Shown: piece after piece, positions 16,461 through 24,990 of the stretch
How the letters are laid out: each line of letters starts with the position of its first letter
Position numbering within the stretch: the stretch's first letter is position 1
NCBI RefSeq assembly: GCF_003254745.1
Contig: NZ_QKXH01000009.1
Span: 62,001-126,000 of the forward strand
Length of the DNA: 64,000 nt
Direction: 5' to 3'
DNA from: Flavobacterium aquariorum
Lineage (GTDB): Bacteria > Bacteroidota > Bacteroidia > Flavobacteriales > Flavobacteriaceae
Translations under genes and position numbers: made by a program
The notes under the pieces: model-generated
The model's database searches: none
Seen by the model: only the letters and a program-made list of their open reading frames with translations
Told to the model about the DNA's origin: nothing

Positions 16461-16527
16461 CATAAAAAAAAGCTACTGCATATAAAAACTAAAAGCTGCG
16501 ATTTAAAAAAGTCGCAGCTTTTTTTTA
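16461..16527 (+). terminator. Terminator with conserved upstream box, copy B
   Basis: AAAAGCTGCGA / TCGCAGCTTTT perfect 11-bp stem plus eight T. Related to copy A at 15684; two stem pairs differ by compensatory changes. Confidence 0.85.
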
Positions 16528-16577
16528 TCTTTAAAATATCTAACCCTAAATAACTGTACAAATTCTAAGATTACTGC

Positions 16578-16997
16578 ATGGCAAAAAATAAAACAACTGA
16601 AACAGAAAATAGTGTCGCCGCTTTTTTAGCCTCCATAAGCAATGCAAAAAGGCGCGAAGACTGTTCAAAAATAATTGATCTGCTAGGCAAACTGTCAAGC
16701 TTTGAACCCAAAATGTGGGGAACTGCTATTGTTGGTTTCGGAATGTATAATTATAAATACGATAGCGGACATGAGGGGAATGCGTCACTTGTAGGTCTTG
16801 CTTCACGGAAAAATGCCATAACGGTATATCTCGCTTCTACTTTTGCCGAGAAAGAAGCATTGCTATCCAAATTAGGAAAACATAAAACCAGTAAAACTTG
16901 CTTGTACATACAAAAACTAGAAGATATTGATATCGCAGTATTGGGACAATTGGCACAAAAATCGATTGCCCATATTAAGGAATTGTATCCAAATTGA
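16578..16997 (+). CDS. DUF1801 domain-containing protein
   Basis: 139 aa cytoplasmic protein of the DUF1801 (YdhG-like) family, fold related to frataxin/CyaY-like small domains, function unsettled. Typical features: N-terminal VAAFLASISNAKRREDCSKIIDLL, central KMWGTAIVGFGMYNYKYDSGHEG, and C-terminal KTSKTCLYIQKLEDIDIAVLGQLAQKSI. Length is normal. It precedes the GH16-like gene by 63 bp in the same direction; a shared transcript is possible but no functional link is evident. Confidence 0.9.
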   Translation: MAKNKTTETENSVAAFLASISNAKRREDCSKIIDLLGKLSSFEPKMWGTAIVGFGMYNYKYDSGHEGNASLVGLASRKNAITVYLASTFAEKEALLSKLGKHKTSKTCLYIQKLEDIDIAVLGQLAQKSIAHIKELYPN

Positions 16998-17060
16998 TAT
17001 TAATAGCTAGATAACTTCTATTTTTATCTTTCAAATAAAAACTAAATCTTCTAATAAAAC

Positions 17061-17879
17061 ATGAAACTACAGTTTTCAAAAAATGACTTTCCAGCAAATC
17101 CTAAAATAAAAGAAAATTTTATTTTGGAATTCAATGAGGAATTTGAAAAAGATACAATCGATACCGAAAATTGGTTACCCTTCTATTTACCGCAATGGAG
17201 TTCGAAGAAAATGTCCCGGCCACAATATGAAATCAATAACGGCAATTTGATTTTACAAATTACCAAAAAACAAAAGCCTTGGTGCCCTGAATTTAATGGA
17301 GAAGTGAAGTGTTCTTCGATTCAAACAGGTGTTTTTTCTGGAGAAGTTGGAAGCGGCATTGGACAGCACAAATTTAATCCCAATTGTGTGGTAAGAGAAA
17401 AGCAAAACACATCCAAAACCTATTTGCCTCAATATGGTTTTTTTGAAATTAGAGCCAAATCATTAGATACCCATTCGAATGTTGTGGCGCTGTGGATGAT
17501 AGGATTTGAAGACAGCCCAGATAAATCAGCAGAGATTTGCATTTTTGAAGTTAAAGGTTGTAATGTGCAGGAAAGCAAAGCAAAAATTGGCTATGGCATT
17601 CATAAATTCAATGATCCAAATTTAAAAGAAGCCTTTTATGAAGATGATTTTGATATTGATGTCACTCAATTTCATATTTATTCGGCTGAATGGACTCCTG
17701 AAAAAGTGATTTTTTATATTGATAACCAAAAAATCAGGGAGATTAAACAGTCACCTAATTATCCAATGCAATTTATGCTAGGCATTTATGAAATTCCCAC
17801 AGAAACGGGGAGTGAAAAAGATAAAATCTATCCGAAAAACTTTGTTATCGATTATGTTAGGGGTTACAAACACAAATAA
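17061..17879 (+). CDS. Glycoside hydrolase family 16-like protein with altered catalytic motif
   Basis: 272 aa concanavalin-like beta-jelly-roll protein. GH16 traits: start FNEEFEKDTIDTENWLPFY, central QYGFFEIRAKS, and the helper segment FHIYSAEWTPEKVIFYIDNQKIR. The catalytic motif of GH16 is ExDxxE; here it reads EICIFE (codons GAG ATT TGC ATT TTT GAA at about 17535-17552), so both glutamates are kept but the aspartate is a cysteine. No signal peptide is visible, unlike most GH16 enzymes, so it would be cytoplasmic. It may be a non-hydrolytic or changed-specificity member. Confidence 0.75.
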   Translation: MKLQFSKNDFPANPKIKENFILEFNEEFEKDTIDTENWLPFYLPQWSSKKMSRPQYEINNGNLILQITKKQKPWCPEFNGEVKCSSIQTGVFSGEVGSGIGQHKFNPNCVVREKQNTSKTYLPQYGFFEIRAKSLDTHSNVVALWMIGFEDSPDKSAEICIFEVKGCNVQESKAKIGYGIHKFNDPNLKEAFYEDDFDIDVTQFHIYSAEWTPEKVIFYIDNQKIREIKQSPNYPMQFMLGIYEIPTETGSEKDKIYPKNFVIDYVRGYKHK

Positions 17880-17964
17880 TTTTACCGAAAACTCTTTTAT
17901 TTTGTAATTAAATTCAACGATTTTTACCTTACTTTAAATATTACAATAAGCACAATTCGATTGA

Positions 17965-18117
17965 AAATTTAAATTTTCAGATTATAAACTGGATGTTAAA
18001 AATCGACAAGTATACACGGAATTGAAGAATTTATATCAAGAATATAATATGCTTTTGGAATTTTACATAAAACGAGATATGCATCACAAATTAATAGTAC
18101 CTAATATTGACAATTAG
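17965..18117 (+). pseudogene. Possible gene remnant (51-codon open frame without start)
   Basis: From just after a TGA to a TAG the frame reads as protein-like sequence (FSDYKLDVKNRQVYTELKNL ... IKRDMHHKLIVPNIDN) with charged/aliphatic alternation typical of coding DNA. There is no start codon at its head and no intact gene. I do not recognise the source. Could be chance. The rest of 17880-18454 holds the structured element copy 2, a word repeat and the pcrA-like promoter. Confidence 0.3.
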
Positions 18118-18173
18118 GGTTTTAAATATATTATTTACTTTTAAAAACGGGTCATCTTGTTTTGCAGAATCTC

Positions 18174-18285
18174 GCGTGAGGGATAGAAGGAAGCTACCAA
18201 AGTAGCCCGGATAGCCCGACCGCAATAGAGAAAGGGGCGAATAGAGACCAATATTAGACAGCCCCTTTTTCTATTGTGGTCACGC
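18174..18285 (+). repeat. 112-bp structured element, copy 2 (candidate RNA)
   Basis: Closing helix GCGTGA (18174-18179) with TCACGC (18280-18285); inner hairpin GCTAC-caaa-GTAGC (18193-18206) inside GGGATA..GATAGCCC; long 19-bp stem 18220-18238 with 18261-18279 containing two G-U pairs. Same architecture as copies at 13454 and 34936 with different stem sequences. No open reading frame. Confidence 0.85.
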
Positions 18286-18296
18286 CCAAATTATTT

Positions 18297-18345
18297 TAGA
18301 TTGCAGAGTTTAGATTGCAGAATACTAAATTTAGATTTTAATATT
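18297..18345. repeat. Intergenic word repeat (AGATTGCAGA type)
   Basis: TTAGATTGCAGAGTTTAGATTGCAGAATACTAAATTTAGATTTT: near-tandem words shared with the repeat at 4535-4585. Confidence 0.5.
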
Positions 18346-18426
18346 TGAAAACTATAGCCCAAAAACTGCTTTCTAAATTCTATAATCTGAATTCTGTTAA
18401 GACTCGTTTATTCATTCTTAAATTCT

Positions 18427-18434
18427 TATTTTTG
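18427..18434 (+). promoter_or_regulatory. -7 promoter box (TATTTTTG)
   Basis: TATTTTTG, 20 bases before the ATG of the helicase gene at 18455. Confidence 0.5.
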
Positions 18435-18454
18435 CATTAAACTGAATTTTTTCG

Positions 18455-20791
18455 ATGCAAAAATATATAGAACAACTTAACGAGGCACAACGCGAACCTG
18501 TATTGCAAAAGGATGGTCCTATGATAATTATTGCGGGTGCAGGCTCTGGAAAAACTCGTGTACTAACGATCAGGATTGCTTATTTGATGCACCAAGGTGT
18601 TGATCCATTTAATATTTTATCCCTTACTTTTACCAATAAGGCAGCGAGGGAAATGAAGAAACGTATCTCGGATATTGTTGGTGCCAGTGAAGCCAAAAAT
18701 CTGTGGATGGGAACTTTTCACTCTGTTTTTGCCCGAATTTTGCGTTCGGAAGCGGAGCATTTGGGTTATCCTTCTAATTTTACGATTTATGATTCGCAGG
18801 ATTCTTTGCGCGCTATATCAGGAATTATCAAGGAAATGCAGTTGGATCGTGATGTGTACAAACCGAAACAAGTTCTGAGTCGAATTTCTAATTTTAAAAA
18901 CAGCCTTATTACCGTAAAAGCTTATTTTAATGATCCCGATTTGCAAGAAGCCGATGCGATGAGTAAAAAGCCTAGAATGGGGGAGATTTATCAGAATTAT
19001 GTAGATCGATGCTTCAAGTCAGGAGCGATGGATTTTGATGATTTATTATTGAAAACTAATGAATTACTAACTCGTTTTCCAGAAGTTTTGGCAAAATACC
19101 AGAACCGTTTTCGCTACCTCTTGGTAGATGAGTACCAAGACACCAACCATTCGCAGTATTTGATTGTTCGCGCTTTGTCGGATAAATTTCAGAATATTTG
19201 CGTAGTAGGGGATGATGCACAAAGTATTTATGCTTTCCGTGGTGCGAACATCAATAACATTTTGAACTTCCAGAAAGATTATGAAGGAGTAAAAACCTTT
19301 AGGCTGGAACAGAATTATCGTTCGACCAAAAATATCGTTGAAGCAGCCAATACCATTATTGATAAAAACAAAGTAAAACTGGACAAAGTGGTCTGGACGG
19401 CCAATGAATTTGGTCCTAAAATAAAAGTACACCGCAGTATTACCGATAATGAAGAAGGGCGATTTGTTGCTGCTACCATTTGGGAACAAAAAATGAACCA
19501 TCAGTTGCACAATGGTGCTTTTGCAATTTTGTATCGTACAAACGCGCAATCCAAGGCCATGGAAGATGCGTTGCGAAAAAGAGATATTCCGTATCGTATT
19601 TATGGAGGTTTATCTTTTTATCAACGAAAAGAGGTTAAAGATGCGCTGTGTTATTTAAGATTGGTTATCAATCCTAAAGATGAAGAAGCTTTGGTGCGCG
19701 TGATCAATTATCCTGCTCGAGGAATTGGAAATACAACTATCGAGAAGCTTACAATTGCGGCTAATCATTACAAACGCTCTATTTTTGAAGTAATGCAAAA
19801 TATTGAGCGAATTGACTTGAAACTGAATTCGGGAACAAAGCAGAAACTGTTGGATTTTGTTACGATGATTCAGAGTTTTCAGGTGATTAATGAGAATCAC
19901 GATGCATTTTATGTTGTAGAACATGTAGCCAAAAAAACTGGCCTGATTCAAGAATTAAAAAAAGACGCTACTCCTGAAGGAATGGCTCGAATTGAAAATA
20001 TTGAACAATTGCTGAATGGAGTTAAGGATTTTATCGAAGGACAAAAAGAGGTTGATGGAGCTCGTGGCGCATTATCTGAATTTATGGAAGATGTAGCACT
20101 CGCAACTGACTTGGACAAAGATACCAGCGATGAAGACCGTGTGGCTTTAATGACAATCCATTTGGCCAAAGGACTGGAGTTTCCGCATGTATTTGTGGTA
20201 GGAATGGAGGAAGATTTGTTTCCAAGTGCCATGAGTATGAGTACACGAAGCGAACTCGAAGAAGAACGTCGATTATTTTATGTAGCTTTAACCCGTGCGG
20301 AACATCAAGCGTATTTAACGTATGCTCAATCGCGTTATCGTTGGGGAAAATTGACCGACAGTGAACCTTCGCGTTTTATTGAAGAAATTGATGGCCAATA
20401 TTTGGAATATCTTACACCAGCCGAAAGCAATTACCGTTTCAAACCTATGATTGACGGTGATATTTTTGGAGATGTGGATAAATCCAAATTACGTCTGGCC
20501 AAACCGATAGGAAGTACGCCACCAAAACACGTTGCTGATAACGAGCCTAAATCAGATATTAATATTCGGAAACTGAAACCGGTATCAGGAAGTAATCCTT
20601 CAGCTGGAAGCGCAAATTTATTTGACAATACACTAGTTCCAGGAAATGTGGTTATGCATGAACGCTTTGGAAAAGGGCAAGTCATCAACCTTGAAGGTGT
20701 TGGCGCCGATAAAAAAGCAGAAATCAAGTTTGAAGTAGGTGGCTTAAAAAAATTGTTATTGCGTTTTGCAAAATTGGATATAATAGGTTAA
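18455..20791 (+). CDS. ATP-dependent 3'-5' DNA helicase, UvrD/PcrA type
   Basis: Superfamily 1A helicase of 778 aa acting in nucleotide excision repair, mismatch repair and removal of RecA. Motifs in order: Q motif LNEAQREPV, Walker A GAGSGKTRVL (about residues 28-37), Ia LSLTFTNKAAREM, Walker B LLVDEYQDTN, III GDDAQSIYAFRGA, IV EQNYRST, V VALMTIHLAKGLEFPHVF, VI FYVALTRAEH. The C-terminus has the Tudor-like PcrA tail, GNVVMHERFGKGQVINLEG. Own promoter; next gene follows after a word repeat. Confidence 0.97.
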   Translation: MQKYIEQLNEAQREPVLQKDGPMIIIAGAGSGKTRVLTIRIAYLMHQGVDPFNILSLTFTNKAAREMKKRISDIVGASEAKNLWMGTFHSVFARILRSEAEHLGYPSNFTIYDSQDSLRAISGIIKEMQLDRDVYKPKQVLSRISNFKNSLITVKAYFNDPDLQEADAMSKKPRMGEIYQNYVDRCFKSGAMDFDDLLLKTNELLTRFPEVLAKYQNRFRYLLVDEYQDTNHSQYLIVRALSDKFQNICVVGDDAQSIYAFRGANINNILNFQKDYEGVKTFRLEQNYRSTKNIVEAANTIIDKNKVKLDKVVWTANEFGPKIKVHRSITDNEEGRFVAATIWEQKMNHQLHNGAFAILYRTNAQSKAMEDALRKRDIPYRIYGGLSFYQRKEVKDALCYLRLVINPKDEEALVRVINYPARGIGNTTIEKLTIAANHYKRSIFEVMQNIERIDLKLNSGTKQKLLDFVTMIQSFQVINENHDAFYVVEHVAKKTGLIQELKKDATPEGMARIENIEQLLNGVKDFIEGQKEVDGARGALSEFMEDVALATDLDKDTSDEDRVALMTIHLAKGLEFPHVFVVGMEEDLFPSAMSMSTRSELEEERRLFYVALTRAEHQAYLTYAQSRYRWGKLTDSEPSRFIEEIDGQYLEYLTPAESNYRFKPMIDGDIFGDVDKSKLRLAKPIGSTPPKHVADNEPKSDINIRKLKPVSGSNPSAGSANLFDNTLVPGNVVMHERFGKGQVINLEGVGADKKAEIKFEVGGLKKLLLRFAKLDIIG

Positions 20792-20792
20792 G

Positions 20793-20866
20793 AAATGTTT
20801 CAAGTTTAAGGTTTCAAGTTTCGCACAGTATAGCTTTAAACCTTTTAACATTTAAACTTTAAAAAA
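20793..20866. repeat. Quasi-palindromic word repeat (GTTTCAAG/TTTAAAC type)
   Basis: TTTCAAGTTTAAGGTTTCAAGTTT on the left faces TTTAAACCTTTTAACATTTAAACTTTAAA on the right. Fills the gap between the helicase and the tsaC-like gene. Confidence 0.6.
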
Positions 20867-20871
20867 AAAAC

Positions 20872-21492
20872 ATGGCTCAAATTATAAAAATATACGAAGA
20901 CAAACCCAACGAATCAGCAATTGCAAAAGTCGTTAAGGTTTTAAAAGAAGGTGGTTTAGTAATTTACCCTACAGATACCGTTTATGGATTGGGTTGTGAT
21001 ATCACTAATTCACGAGCTCTTGAAAAAATTGCTAAAATAAAAGGAGTAAAGTTAGAAAAAGCCAATTTCTCGTTTATTTGCCACGATTTGAGCAATTTAT
21101 CCGATTATGTAAAGCAAATAGATACTTCGACTTTTAAAATACTTAAAAGAGCATTACCGGGTCCTTATACTTTTATTCTTCCGGGCAATAATAGTTTGCC
21201 TAAGGAATTCAAGAAGAAAACAACCGTTGGTATCCGTGTTCCCGATAATTCAATCGCATTGGAAATAGTGCGTCAACTTGGAAATCCAATCGTTTCAACA
21301 TCCATTCGAGATGAAGATGAAGTAATCGAATATACAACTGACCCAGAGCTTATTTTTGAAAAATGGCAAAATTTGGTGGACCTAGTCATCGATGGAGGTT
21401 ATGGTGACAATATTGGATCAACAATTATCGATTTATCTGGAGATGAGCCTATTGTGATTAGAGAAGGTAAGGGAAGTTTGGATATTTTGTAA
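20872..21492 (+). CDS. tsaC: L-threonylcarbamoyladenylate synthase (Sua5/YciO/TsaC family)
   Basis: Makes threonylcarbamoyl-AMP from threonine, bicarbonate and ATP, the first step of tRNA t6A37 formation. 206 aa. Core motifs: LKEGGLVIYPTDTVYGLGCDI near residues 27-45, ALPGPYTFILPG, TVGIRVPDNSIALEIVRQLGNPIVSTS, and the end STIIDLSGDEPIVIREGKGSLDIL. No Sua5 C-terminal domain, so it is the short TsaC/YciO type; YciO-like proteins can be hard to separate, and the stretch KANFSFICHDLSNLSDYVK is more YciO-like. A decayed copy of its last ~25 codons lies at 22632-22712. Confidence 0.85.
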   Translation: MAQIIKIYEDKPNESAIAKVVKVLKEGGLVIYPTDTVYGLGCDITNSRALEKIAKIKGVKLEKANFSFICHDLSNLSDYVKQIDTSTFKILKRALPGPYTFILPGNNSLPKEFKKKTTVGIRVPDNSIALEIVRQLGNPIVSTSIRDEDEVIEYTTDPELIFEKWQNLVDLVIDGGYGDNIGSTIIDLSGDEPIVIREGKGSLDIL

Positions 21493-21560
21493 TTAAAATT
21501 TCACAAAAAATTTGATTATTGATAAAAATATTGTTAATTAGCTAGCAGTTTAAATAACTT

Positions 21561-21568
21561 TAATTTTG
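21561..21568 (+). promoter_or_regulatory. -7 promoter box directly before a start codon (leaderless)
   Basis: TAATTTTG is followed by CAAT and then the ATG at 21573. With the -7 box ending at about -4, transcription would start at or next to the ATG. Confidence 0.6.
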
Positions 21569-21572
21569 CAAT

Positions 21573-22613
21573 ATGAAAAATTTATATGTACTTTTTTATT
21601 TGGTTATGACTTTAAGTTCCTTTTCTCAAAACATTAAAGGAAAGGTTTTTGATAAAGATAAAATACCATTATCAGGCGTAAATATCTATTATAAGGGTAC
21701 TACAATTTCTACGGTTTCCGATGAAAATGGATTTTTTTCTTTAAATTATGTTCCTAAAGCAAATACTATTTTAGTAATAAGTTTTATGGGATTTCAAACA
21801 CAATATTTCACAGGTTTTGATGTAAATAAGGATCTAAATATAAAATTAAGTCCTTCAGAAAACACTCTAAAAGAAGTAGTAGTAAGTAGAAAGGATCAAT
21901 TTTCAAGAAAACAAAAACTAAAAATATTTAGAGAACAGTTTTTGGGGCAAACTCCTAATGGTAAGGTTGCACTAATCGAAAATGAAGAAGATATATACTT
22001 TAAATACGATAAGAAAAATTTTGTTTTAAAAGCTTTTTCTGACAAGCCCTTAATCATTATTAGTCCTTCTTTAGGATATAAAATATACTATGAATTAGAG
22101 AGTTTTGAAGTTACATTTAGTAAATTAAGTGTCTATGCTGATGATGCTGTTTTAAGTTTTTATAAAGGGTTAAGTCGTTTTGAAGAAATAAATAATACAA
22201 GTGAAATTTTAATACATAGAGAAAAAGCATATCAAGGTTCTCAAATTCATTTTTTTAGTAATATGGCAAATAATATTTGGAGTAAAAAGCAGTTTTTATT
22301 ATCCAATAATGAACAGCCAATGAGCTCAAATAATTGTTTTAAAATATACAAAGAAGAAGATTTTATTAAAGTAGAAGTGATAAAACAGTCTGAAAAAAAT
22401 AAAAGTACCAAATTTATTGCTTCTTACGACATTCTGTTTCATCAAAAGGAGGAATCAAATGTTATTTTTGAAACTAGTTCTTTTACTATTGATAGATATG
22501 GAAATAATTCTAATATAGAAAATATTATTTTTTCCGGAAAAATTTCAGAAGAGAAAATGGGAGATATGCTACCATTTAACTATATGTCTGTGCCAGAAAA
22601 ACTTCTCCAATAA
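21573..22613 (+). CDS. Carboxypeptidase-regulatory-like (CarboxypepD_reg) domain protein, exported
   Basis: 346 aa. Signal peptide MKNLYVLFYLVMTLSSFSQ, then a CarboxypepD_reg-like beta-sandwich (residues 20-105: KGKVFDKDKIPLSGVNIYYKGT ... VSDENGFFSLNY ... LVISFMGFQTQ), as found at the N-terminus of TonB-dependent receptors. The remaining 240 residues are an uncharacterised beta-rich region and no TonB plug or barrel follows. The gene is more AT-rich than its neighbours, has a leaderless promoter and sits between tsaC and a decayed copy of the tsaC 3' end, which suggests it was inserted there. Confidence 0.8.
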   Translation: MKNLYVLFYLVMTLSSFSQNIKGKVFDKDKIPLSGVNIYYKGTTISTVSDENGFFSLNYVPKANTILVISFMGFQTQYFTGFDVNKDLNIKLSPSENTLKEVVVSRKDQFSRKQKLKIFREQFLGQTPNGKVALIENEEDIYFKYDKKNFVLKAFSDKPLIIISPSLGYKIYYELESFEVTFSKLSVYADDAVLSFYKGLSRFEEINNTSEILIHREKAYQGSQIHFFSNMANNIWSKKQFLLSNNEQPMSSNNCFKIYKEEDFIKVEVIKQSEKNKSTKFIASYDILFHQKEESNVIFETSSFTIDRYGNNSNIENIIFSGKISEEKMGDMLPFNYMSVPEKLLQ

Positions 22614-22631
22614 TAATTTAGAAAGAAACCA

Positions 22632-22712
22632 GATTTGTTAAAAATAATTTATTTATATGAAGAGGAGTCAGTTGTATATATGTGAAGTAAGGGAAGTCTT
22701 GATATTCTTTAA
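22632..22712 (+). pseudogene. Decayed duplicate of the tsaC 3' end
   Basis: The frame IIYLYEEESVVYM*SKGSLDIL* aligns without gaps to the last 22 residues of the TsaC protein at 20872-21492 (IIDLSGDEPIVIREGKGSLDIL), with 12 identities, one internal stop and the same stop position. DNA identity is highest over GTAAGGGAAGT and GATATT. Rest of 22614-23018: AT-rich sequence with two terminators. Confidence 0.7.
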
Positions 22713-22867
22713 AAAAATATTAATTTTTTTATAAATTAATTGGATAATTTAGAATAAAAGCCTTATTTAGTGAAATATTTAAGAAAAAAACTCATTTAGA
22801 GCCATTTATAGCATGTAGTTCTTAATTTATATTTAATTGGTTGTTAAAGAAAAAATTAGGGATACAT

Positions 22868-22898
22868 AAAAGCAGGACTTTAGTTCTGCTTTTTTTGT
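22868..22898 (+). terminator. Rho-independent terminator
   Basis: AAAGCAGGAC / GTTCTGCTTT stem with one G-U pair and seven T; ends the rightward transcript from 21573. Confidence 0.75.
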
Positions 22899-22965
22899 GC
22901 TTAATTTTTAACTCAAAAATTGGATTAATTTCAATTTTAAAAACAGATTTCACAAAAATAAAGAC

Positions 22966-22998
22966 ATAAAAAAACGCCTCGAAATTATTCGAGGCGTA
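22966..22998 (-). terminator. Rho-independent terminator of the OmpA-like gene
   Basis: ACGCCTCGAA / TTCGAGGCGT, a perfect 10-bp stem; on the minus strand it is followed by a run of T, 20 bases past the stop of the OmpA-like gene. Confidence 0.85.
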
Positions 22999-23018
22999 TC
23001 TTTAATTTTTAAAATGAT

Positions 23019-23870
23019 TTATTTTTGAACTGGTGCTGCTGCAGTTGGTTTTTTCATTTCTTTTTCAACCATATCATAGAATTGATCTATTTTTGGCATT
23101 ACATAGATACGAGTTCTTCTGTTTTTAGATTTGTTTTCCGCAGAATCATTAGGTACCAAAGGAACGTATGAACTTCTACCTGCTGCGATTAATTGTTCTG
23201 GTTTTACGCCTAGATCATTAGATAGAATACGGATAATAGCTGTAGAACGTTTTACACTTAAATCCCAGTTATCGATTAAGCAAGAATTCCCTTTAAGTAC
23301 ATCAGTATCGGTATGACCTTCAACCATACATTCAAAATCTGGTTTGTCATTAACCACTTTAGCAACTTTAGACAAAACTCCTTTAGCTTTATCGCTTACT
23401 TCATAACTACCGCTTTTGAATAACATTTTATCAGAGATAGAGATAAATACCACGCCTTTATCAACATTGATTTCGATGTCTTGATCATTCATTCCAACAA
23501 CTGATTTCAAACTGGTAACAACTGCAAGGGTGACGCTGTCTTTTTTGGTTAAAGCATCTTGCATTCTGGTAATTTTCAAATCTTTTTCTTTAATAGATTC
23601 CAAAGCTTTTTCAATATTTTCTGCACCTTTAGTAGATAGAATTGTCATATCTTTTGAAGTGCTTATCAAATGTTGATTAGTTTCTCTCAATCCATCTACA
23701 GTCGCTTTAAGACCTGCTTTTTCTTCTAGGCAAGAATTTAGTTTTACTGTACAAGTATTTAGCAAATCTTGTGTTTCTTTATTCTTAGCTTCCAAAGCTG
23801 CATATTCTTTTTTAGACACACATGATGTCAAAAGAGCCAATGCTGATAGAGTGATCATTAATTTTTTCAT
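23019..23870 (-). CDS. OmpA family lipoprotein
   Basis: 283 aa from the ATG at 23870, which opens the lipoprotein signal MKKLMITLSALALLTSCVSKKE (Cys17). Residues 20-115 form a coiled coil (EYAALEAKNKETQDLLNTCTVKLNSCLEEK), followed by the peptidoglycan-binding OmpA C-terminal domain with VEGHTDTDV and the helix LSVKRSTAIIRILSNDLGVKPEQLIAAGRSSYVPL, NKSKNRRTRIYV. It tethers outer membrane to peptidoglycan. Minus-strand promoter box TAACTTTG at 23901-23908. The last residues (MKKPTAAAPVQK) are low-complexity. Confidence 0.93.
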   Translation of the reverse strand: MKKLMITLSALALLTSCVSKKEYAALEAKNKETQDLLNTCTVKLNSCLEEKAGLKATVDGLRETNQHLISTSKDMTILSTKGAENIEKALESIKEKDLKITRMQDALTKKDSVTLAVVTSLKSVVGMNDQDIEINVDKGVVFISISDKMLFKSGSYEVSDKAKGVLSKVAKVVNDKPDFECMVEGHTDTDVLKGNSCLIDNWDLSVKRSTAIIRILSNDLGVKPEQLIAAGRSSYVPLVPNDSAENKSKNRRTRIYVMPKIDQFYDMVEKEMKKPTAAAPVQK

Positions 23871-23900
23871 AGAATGCAAATTTTAATTAAACGTGAATTA

Positions 23901-23908
23901 CAAAGTTA
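23901..23908 (-). promoter_or_regulatory. -7 promoter box of the OmpA-like gene
   Basis: Reads TAACTTTG on the minus strand, 30 bases before the start codon. Confidence 0.55.
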
Positions 23909-23942
23909 GTTTTTAAATGTTAATTTTAAATGTAAATTATTG

Positions 23943-24938
23943 TTAAATAACATCACCAAAAACTGTGCCATTTTTAACATAATAACCATAAACGATGCTT
24001 TTTGTTTTAAAGTATATTTCGATCTGATTTTTTTCTCTTTTTTTATAATTCTTTAAAAATAATCCATAAAAAGAAAAATGTGCTCGTATAATAGCCCAAC
24101 AATGAGAGAATTGACCTCCTATGATGAATTTCATGCCAGCAATTCCATCCAACAACATTCGAATTATAAGAACCTGAAAAAGAGTATTTTGTGGTAAATT
24201 CTTGGTTAACATTAATAATGAATTTCTAAAATTTAGAAACGTTTTTTGTGGATTAGCTTGTTGCAAAGTAGCTCCTCCAACATGATAAACTATTGATTCT
24301 GAGCAATACTTTATTTTATACCCTTTATTGATGGTTCGCCAACATAAATCAATTTCTTCCTGATGGGCAAAAAAATCTTCATCAAAACCTTTCAGTTCCT
24401 TATAAATAGAAGATCGAATAAAAAAACAGGCACCAGAAGCCCAAAATATTTCCGTATCATCATTATACTGTCCGTTGTCTTTTTCCAGATTATCAAAAAT
24501 ACGGCCACGACAAAAGGGATAACCAAATTGATCAATAAATCCACCAGCAGCTCCAGCATACTCAAAATAGTCTTTCTTTTTAAAATCTAATATTTTAGGT
24601 TGAATGATTGCGGTTTCGGGTTCCGTTTCAAAAGTTTCCAAAATAGGTTTCAACCAATTCTCCGTAACTTCAATATCAGAATTTACTAGAGCATAAATTT
24701 CCGCATCAATATGTTGCAGAGCCTCGTTATACCCGCCCGCAAACCCTTGATTGGTTTTGTTTTGAACTATTTTAATTGTGGGATAATTTTTCTTTACAAA
24801 TGCTATGGATTCATCTGTTGAGGCATTATCGGCAACATACACAGTTGCTTCGGGAGAATATTGAATTACAGAAGGCAAAAACTGTTCTAAAAGTTTTACT
24901 CCATTCCAATTAAGAATTACTACGGCTATTTTTTCCAA
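23943..24938 (-). CDS. Glycosyltransferase family 2 protein
   Basis: 331 aa GT-A fold transferase, rhamnosyltransferase/WbbL-like type, probably in polysaccharide or lipopolysaccharide assembly on the cytoplasmic face. The start must be the TTG at 24938, as an in-frame stop lies 6 bases upstream and the first beta strand IAVVILNWNG begins at residue 3. Motifs: VADNASTDES, NQGFAGGYNEAL, the metal-binding region VNSDIEV (in place of DxD), and the C-terminal GFDEDFFAHQEEIDLCWR with the catalytic ED/EExDL pattern. A hydrophobic helix near 270-290 may attach it to the membrane. No other envelope-sugar genes adjoin. Confidence 0.92.
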   Translation of the reverse strand: MEKIAVVILNWNGVKLLEQFLPSVIQYSPEATVYVADNASTDESIAFVKKNYPTIKIVQNKTNQGFAGGYNEALQHIDAEIYALVNSDIEVTENWLKPILETFETEPETAIIQPKILDFKKKDYFEYAGAAGGFIDQFGYPFCRGRIFDNLEKDNGQYNDDTEIFWASGACFFIRSSIYKELKGFDEDFFAHQEEIDLCWRTINKGYKIKYCSESIVYHVGGATLQQANPQKTFLNFRNSLLMLTKNLPQNTLFQVLIIRMLLDGIAGMKFIIGGQFSHCWAIIRAHFSFYGLFLKNYKKREKNQIEIYFKTKSIVYGYYVKNGTVFGDVI

Positions 24939-24990
24939 GGAAGTTTATTTATGTTTTATGAATTCGAAATTAATACTCAAAAATCTTTTT

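Noticed and set aside
19067..19549. 160-aa open frame on the minus strand
   Set aside because: Lies wholly inside the plus-strand UvrD/PcrA helicase gene, which has all motifs; the antisense protein has no recognisable domain.
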